Assembly: GCA_036733165.1 (NCBI GenBank)
Contig: DAINBB010000003.1
Coordinates: forward strand, 1-64,000
DNA from: JAFGGT01 sp036733165
GTDB taxonomy: Archaea; Methanobacteriota_B; Thermococci; Methanofastidiosales; NM3
DNA: 64,000 bases
Direction: 5' to 3'
This document shows, piece after piece, positions 34,099 to 42,893 of this stretch (the first letter of the stretch is position 1; every line of letters begins with the position of its first letter). The position numbers and the translations under genes are program-made. The notes under the pieces are model-generated. The model saw only the letters and a program-made list of their open reading frames with translations, was not told where the DNA came from and searched no databases.

Positions 34099-36732
34099 TC
34101 ACTCCTCAAGATAAATAACTCCTTCATTACCGTCCAATGTGATCTTCTGCCCGTTCTTAAAAAAAGATGTTGCGTTCTTGACCGCGGTGACCGCCGGTAT
34201 GCCATATTCCCTTGAGACCACGGCGCCATGTGAGAGTATTCCTCCCGTCTCCGTTATCAATCCGCCAAGTTTGGCGAAGATGGGCGTCCATCCCGGGTCC
34301 GTGTTCGAAGTGACCAGAATCTCGTCATCGTTGACAGATGGCAACTGTTCGATGGATTCCACCACCCTTGCATATCCTGTGACTATGCCCGGGCTCGCCG
34401 ATGTCCCTATGATCTTCACGACATCCTTGTCGTACATCACGGTGTCGTCGAACTCTGTCCTCCCCTTGAGGAACTTTGGTGGGAGCTTGTACCTGTTCTT
34501 CTCGAACTCCCCCCGTCTGGACTTTATGTGTCGTAGGGCGGCCCTGCTGCCACCGGCCGCGATTGAGAAGACCTCCTCCCTGGACAGAAAGAAAACGTCT
34601 TCAATAGAGTCTGTCAGTCCTTCTTCATGGAAGCGCCTGCCATACTCGAGAAAGAGCCTTCTGGTCCTACAGAGGATGTGGTCGAGATAGAACCTCTGAT
34701 TCTCCCTGAATATCAGGTATGTCTGAGCATATCTCAAAACGACATTGAAGATTCTCTTCCTGAAGAAACCCATCGGCATCTTGCCAATCCTTTCGTCTAT
34801 AAGTTTCTGGACCTCCAGTCTCTCCATTACATTTTTCTGCTCGATCTCCTCAAAATCAATAGGTTGGGATCCAACAAGGGACCTGAGTATATCTATCACG
34901 AGACCTTGGTCCTCTGACCACCTTGGGAAGAGGATCTCCCTGGTATGTGACCTATGGCCATATTCATCGATAAATCCCTGATAGTGCAGATATTGTGGTC
35001 TTCCCCTAAGTGTCTCGAGAAACTCTTCTTCTCCGCCATCTATCAAGGCCTTCGTCAAATCTTCGTCTTTCCTTATCATATCGGCAAGCCTGGCAATGGC
35101 CATGTTGGTCAATATCGTCTTGTTGTCTGGCAGGCCTGATATCAACTTGGAGTACAGTTCGCCTGTTGAGTCGTCCAACCAATCCACCAACCATCTCTTG
35201 ACCATAAGGTTGGTGCCTATGCTGTGGGTGACCATTCCGTACCTTATCAGCCTGAAGTGCTTTAAGAATGCGCACTCCATGTAGTCGTACTGTGCCTTGA
35301 GCTCCTCGAAAGATAGCTTGCCGAGGTCCGTCCTGTCGTATGCCTCCATGGCGGCAAGAAAGTTCTCCGTCCATTCCCTGTATGCCTTGTCGGTCTTCAT
35401 CATGCTTCCGTCAGGGTCTTTTAGCATGATCCTGATCTCTGCCCAGAGCCTTCTGAGGGTCTTCGTCTTGGCATTTGCGATCCTGTCCTGGTCCTTTATC
35501 GGAAAATAGTTGAGAAGTTCCTTTGTCCTTGAGAACCTTGGATTGAACGTGAACACTTCCTCAAGTACCTTTGAGTTGAAGTAGATGTGCCCCTTATGGA
35601 GCTTTAGTAGCTTAAGGTCCGTCAGTTCCTTGTATCCCATTATCTCGGAACCCTCATCGTTCACATACCTTGTGAGATAATGCCCAAGAAATGAAAAGAA
35701 CAGCGGGGAAGTGGCATCGGCCCAGTATTCATCACCGTATGCCCTTGTCCACAATATATCCCCTCCGTCCCCGAGCGTTGTGATGGGGCGGGACTGAAGC
35801 AGCAGTATGGAACCATCCTCTATAGACCATTCTATGTCCTGCGGGCCGTCGAAATGATCCTCTATCCTCCTTCCAAAATCCAATAGTTCCATTATCTGCT
35901 CTTCCGATAGCGAGGATGACTCTTGTCTTCCTCGATCTATCGTTACCGCTTCGTTTCCTGAATCGGAGAGGAATATGCCCCTTTCTTTCCTGTTGATCTT
36001 TTTCTCAACAATACTGCGACTTTCAAGGTCTATTACAAACCTGTCAGGGGTTACCAATCCAGATACTATCGACTCTCCCAGGCCCCAACTGGATTCGATG
36101 ATGGCCCTTTTGCCGTTCTTGTCAACAGGGTCCCTGGTGAACATTACGCCCGAGACATCGGAGTCCACCATCCTTTGGACGATGACTGCGACACCCCCCT
36201 CCGTGTGGGAAATGCCTGCGTAATGCCTGTACGACATGGCCCTCTCGTTCCAATATGATGCCCAACATCTCTTGATCGCACCCAGGACCGACTTGTCATC
36301 GACATTGAGAAATGTGTCCTGTTGTCCGGCAAAAGATGCTTCCGGAAGGTCCTCTGCGACAGCAGATGATCTTATGGCCCAAACTGTTCCGTCTGCAGAT
36401 TCCCGTATCAGGCCCTCTATCTCATCTACGATACCTTTCCCGATGGCCGGAGCGGTGATCATCTCCCGTATGGCGTCCGAGCACATCTTTAGGGCGTTCT
36501 TGTCGTTCAGGTCGGCGTCCTGAAGCAAATCTGCTATTTTGCCGTCCAGGCCGTTTGACCCTATGAAGTCCAGGTACGCGTCCACTGTAACGACAAAGCC
36601 CCTGGGCACGGGGAATCCCCCTTCCAACAGCCTTATGAGATTGGCAGCCTTGCCCCCTACCTTGTTCAGGTCGCCCGATCTTGTTGTGTCAAGAGGTATA
36701 CAATTGCTGTACATTCCATCACTTGCCAGCAT
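34099..36732 (-). CDS. PEP-synthase/rifampicin-phosphotransferase-like three-domain enzyme
   Basis: An 877-residue enzyme with an N-terminal PPDK-type ATP-grasp domain (about 10-320; V-G-G-K-A-A-N-L, F-A-G-Q-Q-D-T-F-L-N and I-E-W-S), a long helical middle domain, and a C-terminal phosphohistidine swivel domain (about 790-877) with the phosphorylated His in G-G-I-L-S-H-G-A-V-V-S-R-E-Y-G. No C-terminal PEP/pyruvate TIM barrel is present. The order ATP-grasp, substrate domain, His domain is that of rifampicin phosphotransferase, which moves the beta-phosphate of ATP to an acceptor. The acceptor here is unknown. The paired DUF7064-like gene suggests a hydrophobic or terpenoid substrate. An alternative ATG lies at 36714. 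Confidence 0.8.
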   Translation of the reverse strand: MLASDGMYSNCIPLDTTRSGDLNKVGGKAANLIRLLEGGFPVPRGFVVTVDAYLDFIGSNGLDGKIADLLQDADLNDKNALKMCSDAIREMITAPAIGKGIVDEIEGLIRESADGTVWAIRSSAVAEDLPEASFAGQQDTFLNVDDKSVLGAIKRCWASYWNERAMSYRHYAGISHTEGGVAVIVQRMVDSDVSGVMFTRDPVDKNGKRAIIESSWGLGESIVSGLVTPDRFVIDLESRSIVEKKINRKERGIFLSDSGNEAVTIDRGRQESSSLSEEQIMELLDFGRRIEDHFDGPQDIEWSIEDGSILLLQSRPITTLGDGGDILWTRAYGDEYWADATSPLFFSFLGHYLTRYVNDEGSEIMGYKELTDLKLLKLHKGHIYFNSKVLEEVFTFNPRFSRTKELLNYFPIKDQDRIANAKTKTLRRLWAEIRIMLKDPDGSMMKTDKAYREWTENFLAAMEAYDRTDLGKLSFEELKAQYDYMECAFLKHFRLIRYGMVTHSIGTNLMVKRWLVDWLDDSTGELYSKLISGLPDNKTILTNMAIARLADMIRKDEDLTKALIDGGEEEFLETLRGRPQYLHYQGFIDEYGHRSHTREILFPRWSEDQGLVIDILRSLVGSQPIDFEEIEQKNVMERLEVQKLIDERIGKMPMGFFRKRIFNVVLRYAQTYLIFRENQRFYLDHILCRTRRLFLEYGRRFHEEGLTDSIEDVFFLSREEVFSIAAGGSRAALRHIKSRRGEFEKNRYKLPPKFLKGRTEFDDTVMYDKDVVKIIGTSASPGIVTGYARVVESIEQLPSVNDDEILVTSNTDPGWTPIFAKLGGLITETGGILSHGAVVSREYGIPAVTAVKNATSFFKNGQKITLDGNEGVIYLEE

Positions 36733-36800
36733 TGATAGTAGATTATCATTAAAATACGTTTTTCCATTTTTAAATGGTACCTAATAGGAAAAGTGAGGGG

Positions 36801-36953
36801 GTGGAAGGTGTCGAAGGTGGGAGGTTCCACATCCATTCCGTCGGCATCGTGAATGAGGACGCCATACATTACCTGGTCGACAGGCGTTTTTGCATGATGG
36901 CGGAACAGATGGGGAAATATTCATTGGACCGAAAGGGTCATCTTGCCTCGTAG
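36801..36953 (+). CDS. Possible 50-residue protein
   Basis: A GTG-initiated frame encoding about 50 residues, with G/C-rich third positions like the neighbouring genes and a purine-rich stretch (GTGAGGGG) ahead of it. It contains F-H-I-H-S-V-G-I-V-N-E-D and ends inside the convergent M18 gene. It fills the gap between two genes that point away from it. It could be a small real gene or the remnant of a longer one; I recognise no family. Confidence 0.3.
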   Translation: MEGVEGGRFHIHSVGIVNEDAIHYLVDRRFCMMAEQMGKYSLDRKGHLAS

Positions 36954-38359
36954 AAGGCCTTGAACCCTTTCTTTGTCATCCAGAGGTCTGCCTTTGATGC
37001 GATTTCGAAGGAAGAGTGCATGGACAATAGGGCAGGCCCGACGTCCACGACCTCCATGCCTAGGCGCGCCATGTACTTGGCTATCGTACCGCCGCCTCCC
37101 TCATCGACCTTTCCCAGTTCACCGGACTGCCAGACGATGTTGTTGTCGTTGAATATCTTCCTTATCTCTGAGACGAATTCGGCATTCGCATCGTTGGCCT
37201 CATATTTGCCGCTGGTACCGCTGTACTTTTGGATATAGAGGCCGTTCCCGAGCCTGGGTGCATTGTTCTCCTCGTGGACCTTTGGGAAGTTCGGATTCAG
37301 TGCGGCGCCGACATCGGAGGATATCGTCTTTCCGCCCATAAGGGCGTCCATAAGCTTCTGATTCGTTGTTTCACCCTGGATTGACATCATCTTAGACAGT
37401 GCCCAAGGGAAGAAGTTGCTTTGCATGGCGGTGTTGCCTTCGGAGTGGGTCTCCTCCTTGTCTGCCAGGAAGACTATCGATGTGTACTCCGGCACATCCA
37501 TCTCCATCAAGGCCTTGAGCGAACAGAATACGCATATCCTGTCGTCCTGGCCATATGCGCCGATCATGCTCATGTCTATTCCGACATTCCTTGACTTTCC
37601 TGCCGGAACGGCCTCGATCTCCGCTGACACGAAGTCCTCTTCAGTTATGCCATACTTCTCATACAACAGCTTCAGCGCCATCATCTTTGTCTTCGTATCC
37701 ATCTTCGTGTCCTTGTCTGGAATGCTTGAGAAGAGTATGTTAAGTTCCTCGCCCTTGATGACGTCCGGGGTCTTCCTTTCGTACTGGACCTTCTTGGACA
37801 GGTGTATCAGGATGTCGTTGACGGTGAACACGGGTTCGTCCTCGTTCTCGCCTATGGTGATGTCCACCCTGCTGCCGTCCCTTTTGTATACGACCCCGTG
37901 CAGTGCAAGGGGTATATTCGCGAAATGGTACTTCTTGATGCCGCCGTAGTAATGGGTCTTGAGCATTGCAAATTTCTTGGTCTCGATCAACGGATTTGGC
38001 TTGAGGTCAAGCCTTGGCGAGTCGACATGCGAGCCGATCATCCTGAATCCCTCGCTCAATGGCCTTTTTCCAATGACGAAGAGCACGATGTTCTTTTCCT
38101 TGTTCTTGACATATACCCTTTTTCCCGCCATTGTCCCTTTTCCATCTTTCTTGAAAGATGCCTCGAGATCCTCTATTGGGACGAATCCGTCTTTTAGTGC
38201 CATCCTCTCGGAAAGTTCCACGACCTCCCTTTCGGTCTTTGCGTTATCTATGAAGTCCCTGTACTCCCTTGAGAGCACTTCTATCTCATCTTTTTCGTCA
38301 TCCCCTATGACGTTCCATACGGATTTCCTGTTCAACGTCAATTCCTCGTCAGTCAGCAT
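36938..38359 (-). CDS. M18-family aminopeptidase
   Basis: A 473-residue cytoplasmic zinc aminopeptidase (aminopeptidase I / ApeA family). Metal and active-site blocks are present in order: G-S-H-V-D-S-P-R, L-A-D-K-E-E-T-H-S-E-G, S-S-D-V-G-A-A-L-N-P, and M-H-S-S-F-E near the C-terminus. The M18 members form dodecamers that trim acidic or hydrophobic N-terminal residues in peptide turnover. ATG 38359 is chosen over GTG 38371 because a GTGGGG site lies correctly spaced before it. Divergent from the NifU-like gene. Confidence 0.9.
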   Translation of the reverse strand: MLTDEELTLNRKSVWNVIGDDEKDEIEVLSREYRDFIDNAKTEREVVELSERMALKDGFVPIEDLEASFKKDGKGTMAGKRVYVKNKEKNIVLFVIGKRPLSEGFRMIGSHVDSPRLDLKPNPLIETKKFAMLKTHYYGGIKKYHFANIPLALHGVVYKRDGSRVDITIGENEDEPVFTVNDILIHLSKKVQYERKTPDVIKGEELNILFSSIPDKDTKMDTKTKMMALKLLYEKYGITEEDFVSAEIEAVPAGKSRNVGIDMSMIGAYGQDDRICVFCSLKALMEMDVPEYTSIVFLADKEETHSEGNTAMQSNFFPWALSKMMSIQGETTNQKLMDALMGGKTISSDVGAALNPNFPKVHEENNAPRLGNGLYIQKYSGTSGKYEANDANAEFVSEIRKIFNDNNIVWQSGELGKVDEGGGGTIAKYMARLGMEVVDVGPALLSMHSSFEIASKADLWMTKKGFKAFYEAR

Positions 38360-38462
38360 AGAATTCCCCACGTTCGATAAACGATTGTAAATTTATAGCT
38401 TATTAGGGGGAGAAACCTTTTTAAAAACTTTGCATATCCCTTATATAACGGCTGTGAAAATC

Positions 38463-38687
38463 ATGAAAGAGAAGGTAAAAGAAGTATTGGACAAGATTCG
38501 CCCAATGCTACAGGCGGATGGCGGGGATGTCGAACTTGTCGATGTCGATGAGGAGACAGGGAAGGTCATGGTGAAACTTACAGGTGCATGCGGCGGGTGT
38601 CCCATGTCCCAGATGACCTTGAAGTTCGGTATAGAGGCCGAACTGAAGAAGGAGATCCCAGAGGTCACGGAAGTAGTCAACCTTTGA
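38463..38687 (+). CDS. NifU-like C-terminal-domain protein
   Basis: A 74-residue Nfu-type protein: V-L-D-K-I-R-P-M-L-Q-A-D-G-G-D-V-E-L-V at the N-terminus and G-A-C-G-G-C-P-M-S-Q-M-T-L with the C-x2-C that holds a [4Fe-4S] cluster for transfer to apoproteins. ATG 38463 gives the normal length; GTG 38454 is possible. A TATA-like stretch lies 15-40 bases upstream, so the mRNA has a short leader or none. It could serve cluster delivery to the many iron-sulfur proteins encoded here. Confidence 0.88.
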   Translation: MKEKVKEVLDKIRPMLQADGGDVELVDVDEETGKVMVKLTGACGGCPMSQMTLKFGIEAELKKEIPEVTEVVNL

Positions 38688-38699
38688 TTTTTTGGATTT

Positions 38700-39026
38700 T
38701 TATTTTGATTCCTCTTTTTTTATACGCTTAGCTTCTGCCTTGATCCTCTTTTTCTCGATCTTGAGGCGTTCTTTCTCCGGTCCGTCGTCATTGTCAGTGA
38801 TCAAGGTATTTTCTTCATTTTTTAGAATATGTTCACGATTGTGGCTATATGTCAGTAAAATCGCAATAAGCGCATATAGGCAAAGCCCCCCCACTATAAC
38901 ATAGACCATGCGTTCTGGAACTTCAGGATAGAATCTGGTAATCGCGAAAAATATAGATAACAATGCCAATGCGGCCCATGCATGATGCTTGTACCATCCG
39001 TAGCTTCTCTTTGCATCATCGCCCAT
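38700..39026 (-). CDS. Two-helix membrane protein with charged tail
   Basis: A 108-residue protein with hydrophobic helices at about 16-31 and 40-60, and a strongly charged C-terminal half rich in Lys/Glu (likely a helix or coiled coil facing the cytoplasm). I recognise no family. It is convergent with the NifU-like gene. Confidence 0.6.
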   Translation of the reverse strand: MGDDAKRSYGWYKHHAWAALALLSIFFAITRFYPEVPERMVYVIVGGLCLYALIAILLTYSHNREHILKNEENTLITDNDDGPEKERLKIEKKRIKAEAKRIKKEESK

Positions 39027-39063
39027 TACAATAGATTGTGTGGGCTATCTATTAATAATATCG

Positions 39064-39828
39064 CTACAGTTCCAGCTCCAGTGCAATGGGGCAATGGTCG
39101 CTGCCCATGACGTCAGAGAGCATGTAGGATGCCTTCACGTTGCCGACAAGCCCCTTGCTGACATAGAAGTAGTCTAGCCTCCAACCGACGTTCCTTTCCC
39201 GTGCCCTTGTCTTGTAGTCCCACCAGCTGTAGTGTCCGCCTTCATCGTTAAACAGTCTGAACGTGTCTACAAGCCCGTTCTCGATGAATCTGTCCAGCCA
39301 TTCCCTCTCCTCTGGCAGGAATCCGGAGGCCATCTCGTTCTCTTTGGGTCTGGCGATGTCCTTTTCTGTGTGGGCGGTATTCACATCGCCGCATACCACC
39401 AAGTCCATCCCTTTTGACATCATGTCCTTGCACTGTTCGATGAACACCTTGTAAAAGTCCATTTTGTACTCCAGCCTCTCCTTGGACATCTTTCCGTTCG
39501 GAAAGTATATGTTCATAAGATGGAATCTGTCGTAATCGGCAACGATTATCCTTCCTTCATCCTCGACATCACCGAAATAGAACGTTTTATTGACAGATGT
39601 TGGGGATTGCCTGGTGTATATCGCGACACCACTGTAACCTCTTCGCTCAGGATACGAGAAAATGGCATCATACCCTTCTATATATCTCAGGTCCAGGGGA
39701 AGCTGATCCTCATGGGACTTGGTCTCCTGGATGCAGAGGATGTCAGGCCCCACAGACCTGAACCATTCCAGAAATCCCTTCTTGTACACTGCCCTGAGGC
39801 CATTGACGTTCCATGAGACGATCTGCAT
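39064..39828 (-). CDS. xth: Exodeoxyribonuclease III (AP endonuclease)
   Basis: A 254-residue enzyme that cleaves DNA at abasic sites in base-excision repair. Motifs of the EEP fold are intact: W-N-V-N-G-L-R-A at 6-13, Q-E-T-K near 35, C-G-D-V-N-T-A-H (D-x-N catalytic), W-R-L-D-Y-F-Y-V-S and S-D-H-C-P-I at the C-terminus. Length matches the XthA group. Confidence 0.93.
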   Translation of the reverse strand: MQIVSWNVNGLRAVYKKGFLEWFRSVGPDILCIQETKSHEDQLPLDLRYIEGYDAIFSYPERRGYSGVAIYTRQSPTSVNKTFYFGDVEDEGRIIVADYDRFHLMNIYFPNGKMSKERLEYKMDFYKVFIEQCKDMMSKGMDLVVCGDVNTAHTEKDIARPKENEMASGFLPEEREWLDRFIENGLVDTFRLFNDEGGHYSWWDYKTRARERNVGWRLDYFYVSKGLVGNVKASYMLSDVMGSDHCPIALELEL

Positions 39829-39855
39829 TTGAATCAGAAAAGGAAAATGGAAAGG

Positions 39856-40512
39856 TCAATCGACCTTCTTGTAGCAGAACCACCAGTCCTTGCACTCGAG
39901 GCTGTCGTCCTTGAGCCTTTTCTCCGCTTCCTCGACAGTGGTCGCGGGCGGAACTATGGCCCTGCCGCCTATGAACTCGTTGTTCGGCCAGTTGGCGGGC
40001 GCGGCAACCTTGTTCTTGTCCGTGAACTGGAGCGCCTTGACTATCCTCACTATCTCATCGAGGTTTCTTCCGATCTCCTGTGGATAGTATAGTATTACCC
40101 TTATTATGCTGTTCGGGTCTACAACGAACACCGCCCTGACGGTGTTGGAACCCTTGTTTGGATGAAGCATTCCAAGCATCTTTGAAAGTTTCCCATGGTC
40201 GGCGATAACTGGGAAAGGTATCTTTACACCAAGATTCTCTTCTATCCATTGGACCCACATGATGTGTGAGAATACTTGGTCTATCGAGAGCCCTATTAGT
40301 TCACAGTTGAGCTCCTTGAGTTCAGGCGCCTTCTTTGCGAACCCTGCAAACTCGGTAGTGCATACTGGAGTGAAGTCACCTGGGTGACTAAAAAGGATGA
40401 ACCATTTTCCCGAATATTCATTGGGAAGTATCTTCCTTCCCATGGTAGTTACCACCTTGACCTCCGGGAACTTATCCCCGATGAGGGGCATGCTTCTTTC
40501 TTCTTCACACAT
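39856..40512 (-). CDS. Peroxiredoxin (1-Cys/Prx6-like archaeal type)
   Basis: A 218-residue thiol peroxidase reducing H2O2 and organic peroxides. The peroxidatic motif F-T-P-V-C-T-T-E is near residue 50, and the long C-terminal half (W-P-N-N-E-F-I-G, further Cys in K-D-W-W-F-C-Y-K) is typical of the archaeal Prx6-like group. GAGGT seven bases before ATG 40512 supports the start. It is divergent from the desulforedoxin/flavodiiron operon, with 118 bases between, consistent with joint oxidative-stress control. Confidence 0.92.
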   Translation of the reverse strand: MCEEERSMPLIGDKFPEVKVVTTMGRKILPNEYSGKWFILFSHPGDFTPVCTTEFAGFAKKAPELKELNCELIGLSIDQVFSHIMWVQWIEENLGVKIPFPVIADHGKLSKMLGMLHPNKGSNTVRAVFVVDPNSIIRVILYYPQEIGRNLDEIVRIVKALQFTDKNKVAAPANWPNNEFIGGRAIVPPATTVEEAEKRLKDDSLECKDWWFCYKKVD

Positions 40513-40630
40513 TTCAATACCTCTTTTGATTTGTGATAATCGTTATGTTGGGGGATTATAATAATTTTTTTCAGAAAAGCATTAAAAACTTGTAGAAAAT
40601 ATGAATACAAAGAAAAAAAGGAGGTATCTC

Positions 40631-40747
40631 ATGACGAAGGTAGGAGAAAAGTACATCTGCGACATATGCGGAAACGAGGTCGAGGTCGTCAAGGCCGGAG
40701 GCGGGACGCTTGTATGTTGCGGAGTAAAGATGAGACTTACAGATTAA
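40631..40747 (+). CDS. Desulforedoxin-like protein
   Basis: A 38-residue protein with the desulforedoxin Fe site: C10-x2-C13 and adjacent C29-C30, equal to the N-terminal domain of desulfoferrodoxin (I-C-D-I-C-G-N-E-V-E-V and G-G-T-L-V-C-C-G). Here it stands alone without the superoxide-reductase domain. ATG 40631 follows AGGAGGT. Placed 49 bases before the flavodiiron gene, it is a likely electron donor to it. Confidence 0.88.
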   Translation: MTKVGEKYICDICGNEVEVVKAGGGTLVCCGVKMRLTD

Positions 40748-40796
40748 TCTGAGTCCATGCCCTGCATGGACCCTTCCCTTTTCAAGGGGGATCCCA

Positions 40797-41987
40797 ATGA
40801 ACAAAATAGAGTTGAAGAACGGTATATACTGGGTCGGGGCTATAGATTGGAATCTCCGCGATTTCCACGGATACAAAACGCCGAACGGGTCTACATATAA
40901 TGCATATCTCGTAGTTGGCGAGAAGATTGCATTGATAGACACGGTGAAGAGACCTTTTCTGAACGACCTTGTTGAAAACATCAGGAACATAGTGGAACCT
41001 GAGAAGATCGATTATCTTATAGTAAACCATGTCGAGATGGACCATTCAGGTTCATTCCCGGAGATCGTGAAACTGCTCAAGAACGCCCGCATTGTCGCCA
41101 CCAAGGAGGGCAAGGAGGAACTTTTGAAGCACCACGGCAAGGATTATGACATAACGGTCGTGGAGGACGGTGACACGATATCCCTGGGCAACAAGACCCT
41201 CAGATTCATAAAGACTCCGATGCTGCATTGGCCCGACTCGATGATGACATATGTCCAGGAGGACAAGGTGATATTTACTTCGGACGCCTTTGGCCAACAT
41301 TACGCCTCCACAGAAAGGTTCGACGACGAGCTTGACGAGAAGACGCTCTATGACGCGGCTGGGGAATACTATTCCAACATACTTTGGCTCTACAGCCCGC
41401 TTGTATCACGCCTGATCGAGAAGGTGATGGACATGGGCATCAAGCTGGAGATGGTGGCACCCGACCATGGCATAATATGGAGAAACGACCCGCATAAACC
41501 CATAAACTGGTATTGCGAGTGGGCAAATGGAAAGTCTGTGAACAAGGTGTTGCTGGTATATGAAACGATGTGGGGCTCCACGGAAAAGATGGCCAGGGCG
41601 ATAGCCAAGGGAATAACAGACCAGGGAATGAACGTCAAGCTGATGAAGCTTAAGGAGACCGAATACAGCTACGTGATCAAGGAACTGCTCGGGTGCAGAG
41701 GCATACTTGTGGGCACACCTACCCTCAACAACAACATGTTCCCCTCCATGGGCGGTTTTCTGACATATCTTAAAGGGCTCAGGCCAAAGGGAAGGATAGG
41801 AGCGACCTTTGGTTCCTATGGCTGGGGCGGCGGTGCGTGCAAGGCCGCGGAGGAGATGCTGGACGAGGCGGGTGTCAGGATAGCGTTCCCGCCACTGGAG
41901 CTTAAATGGGTCCCTACGGCCGAAGAGCTCGAGGACTGTTACACCTTTGGAAAGGAGTTTGCATCTAAAGCTATGGAGAAGATATAG
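40797..41987 (+). CDS. fprA: Flavodiiron protein (F420H2 oxidase FprA type)
   Basis: A 396-residue oxygen- or nitric-oxide-reducing enzyme. The metallo-beta-lactamase-like domain (1 to about 250) carries diiron ligands H78-x-E80-x-D82-H83, further ligands in L-H-W-P-D-S and D-A-F-G-Q-H, and D-H-G-I. The flavodoxin domain (about 255-396) binds FMN (Y-E-T-M-W-G-S-T-E-K, G-T-P-T-L-N-N-N-M and F-G-S-Y-G-W). In methanogens this enzyme takes electrons from F420H2 and reduces O2 to water. It is adjacent to a desulforedoxin and followed without a gap by the NifB-like gene. Confidence 0.93.
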   Translation: MNKIELKNGIYWVGAIDWNLRDFHGYKTPNGSTYNAYLVVGEKIALIDTVKRPFLNDLVENIRNIVEPEKIDYLIVNHVEMDHSGSFPEIVKLLKNARIVATKEGKEELLKHHGKDYDITVVEDGDTISLGNKTLRFIKTPMLHWPDSMMTYVQEDKVIFTSDAFGQHYASTERFDDELDEKTLYDAAGEYYSNILWLYSPLVSRLIEKVMDMGIKLEMVAPDHGIIWRNDPHKPINWYCEWANGKSVNKVLLVYETMWGSTEKMARAIAKGITDQGMNVKLMKLKETEYSYVIKELLGCRGILVGTPTLNNNMFPSMGGFLTYLKGLRPKGRIGATFGSYGWGGGACKAAEEMLDEAGVRIAFPPLELKWVPTAEELEDCYTFGKEFASKAMEKI

Positions 41988-42887
41988 TTGGAGAAACAGG
42001 ATCTTAAGAATGAGGCATGGAAGAAGGTCGGCACAAAGTTTGCACATATAACAAGTGTCCATCCATGCTACAATGAGGATGCGCATCACAAAAACGCCAG
42101 GATACACCTCCCAGTGGCCCCGAAATGCAACATCCAATGCAGATTCTGCAGCAGGGGTCTGGACAAGTGTGCCAATCGGCCTGGCGCCTATTCCCACCTA
42201 TTGAGCCCCGAGGGGGCTGTGGAACGGGTCAGGGAGGCGAAGAAGAAGTATAGGACGCTCCGGGTGGTCGGAATAGCGGGCCCGGGCGAACCATTGTTCA
42301 ACCTCGAGACGTTCGAGACATTGTCAATGGTTGACAAGGCGTTCCCGAAACTATACAAGTGCATAGCCACCAACGGCCTCCTATTGCCAAAGAAAGTGGA
42401 CATCCTCAAGAGCAACAACGTCGGCAGCGTCACCGTGACGGTGAACGGCCTGGACCCGGATGTCGTTTCACAGATAGTGTCATGGGTGGTGTACGAGGGC
42501 AAGCTGTACAAGGACGAAAGGGGCGCCGAGAAGCTGATAGAGAATCAGCTTGAAGGGATCGAAAAGGCCGTTAATGCGGGAATGGTGGTGAAGGTCAACA
42601 CGGTCCTCATACCTTCCATCAACATGGACGAGGTAGAGATGATAGCAAAGACCGCATCCGAGCTTGGCGCATGGATAATGAACATCATCCCACTGATACC
42701 GCTCAACGATTTCTCAGACATGGAACCGCCGGGTTGCGATGACCTCAAGAGGGCAAGGCAGATGGCCGAGAAGCATATAAATCAGTTCAGGCTCTGCAAA
42801 CAGTGCAGGGCGGATTCCTGCGGCGTTCCGGGAAAAGAGGACCATTCAATACCAAGGACCTGCGCATCAGAATATTTCCATGGGTGA
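41988..42887 (+). CDS. nifB: NifB-like radical SAM protein
   Basis: A 299-residue radical SAM protein with the [4Fe-4S] motif C47-N-I-Q-C51-R-F-C54 and the NifB-specific surroundings H-P-C-Y-N-E-D-A-H-H and A-N-R-P-G-A-Y. C-terminal cysteines C-K-Q-C-R-A-D-S-C-G (near 268-280) probably hold an additional cluster. NifB makes the carbide-containing core of nitrogenase cofactor, but no nifHDK or nifEN is in the window. It starts with TTG directly after the flavodiiron stop (GGAGA about 11 bases before), which supports co-transcription with oxidative-stress genes. It may serve a nitrogenase elsewhere or a different iron-sulfur assembly. Confidence 0.85.
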   Translation: MEKQDLKNEAWKKVGTKFAHITSVHPCYNEDAHHKNARIHLPVAPKCNIQCRFCSRGLDKCANRPGAYSHLLSPEGAVERVREAKKKYRTLRVVGIAGPGEPLFNLETFETLSMVDKAFPKLYKCIATNGLLLPKKVDILKSNNVGSVTVTVNGLDPDVVSQIVSWVVYEGKLYKDERGAEKLIENQLEGIEKAVNAGMVVKVNTVLIPSINMDEVEMIAKTASELGAWIMNIIPLIPLNDFSDMEPPGCDDLKRARQMAEKHINQFRLCKQCRADSCGVPGKEDHSIPRTCASEYFHG

Positions 42888-42893
42888 TCCGGC

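Noticed and set aside
34099..36732. True PEP synthase
   Set aside because: The C-terminal PEP/pyruvate barrel domain is missing and the domain order is that of the rifampicin phosphotransferase type.
41988..42887. Reading nifB as evidence of a nitrogen-fixation cluster
   Set aside because: No nifH, nifD, nifK, nifE or nifN is in the window, and its neighbours are redox-stress genes.
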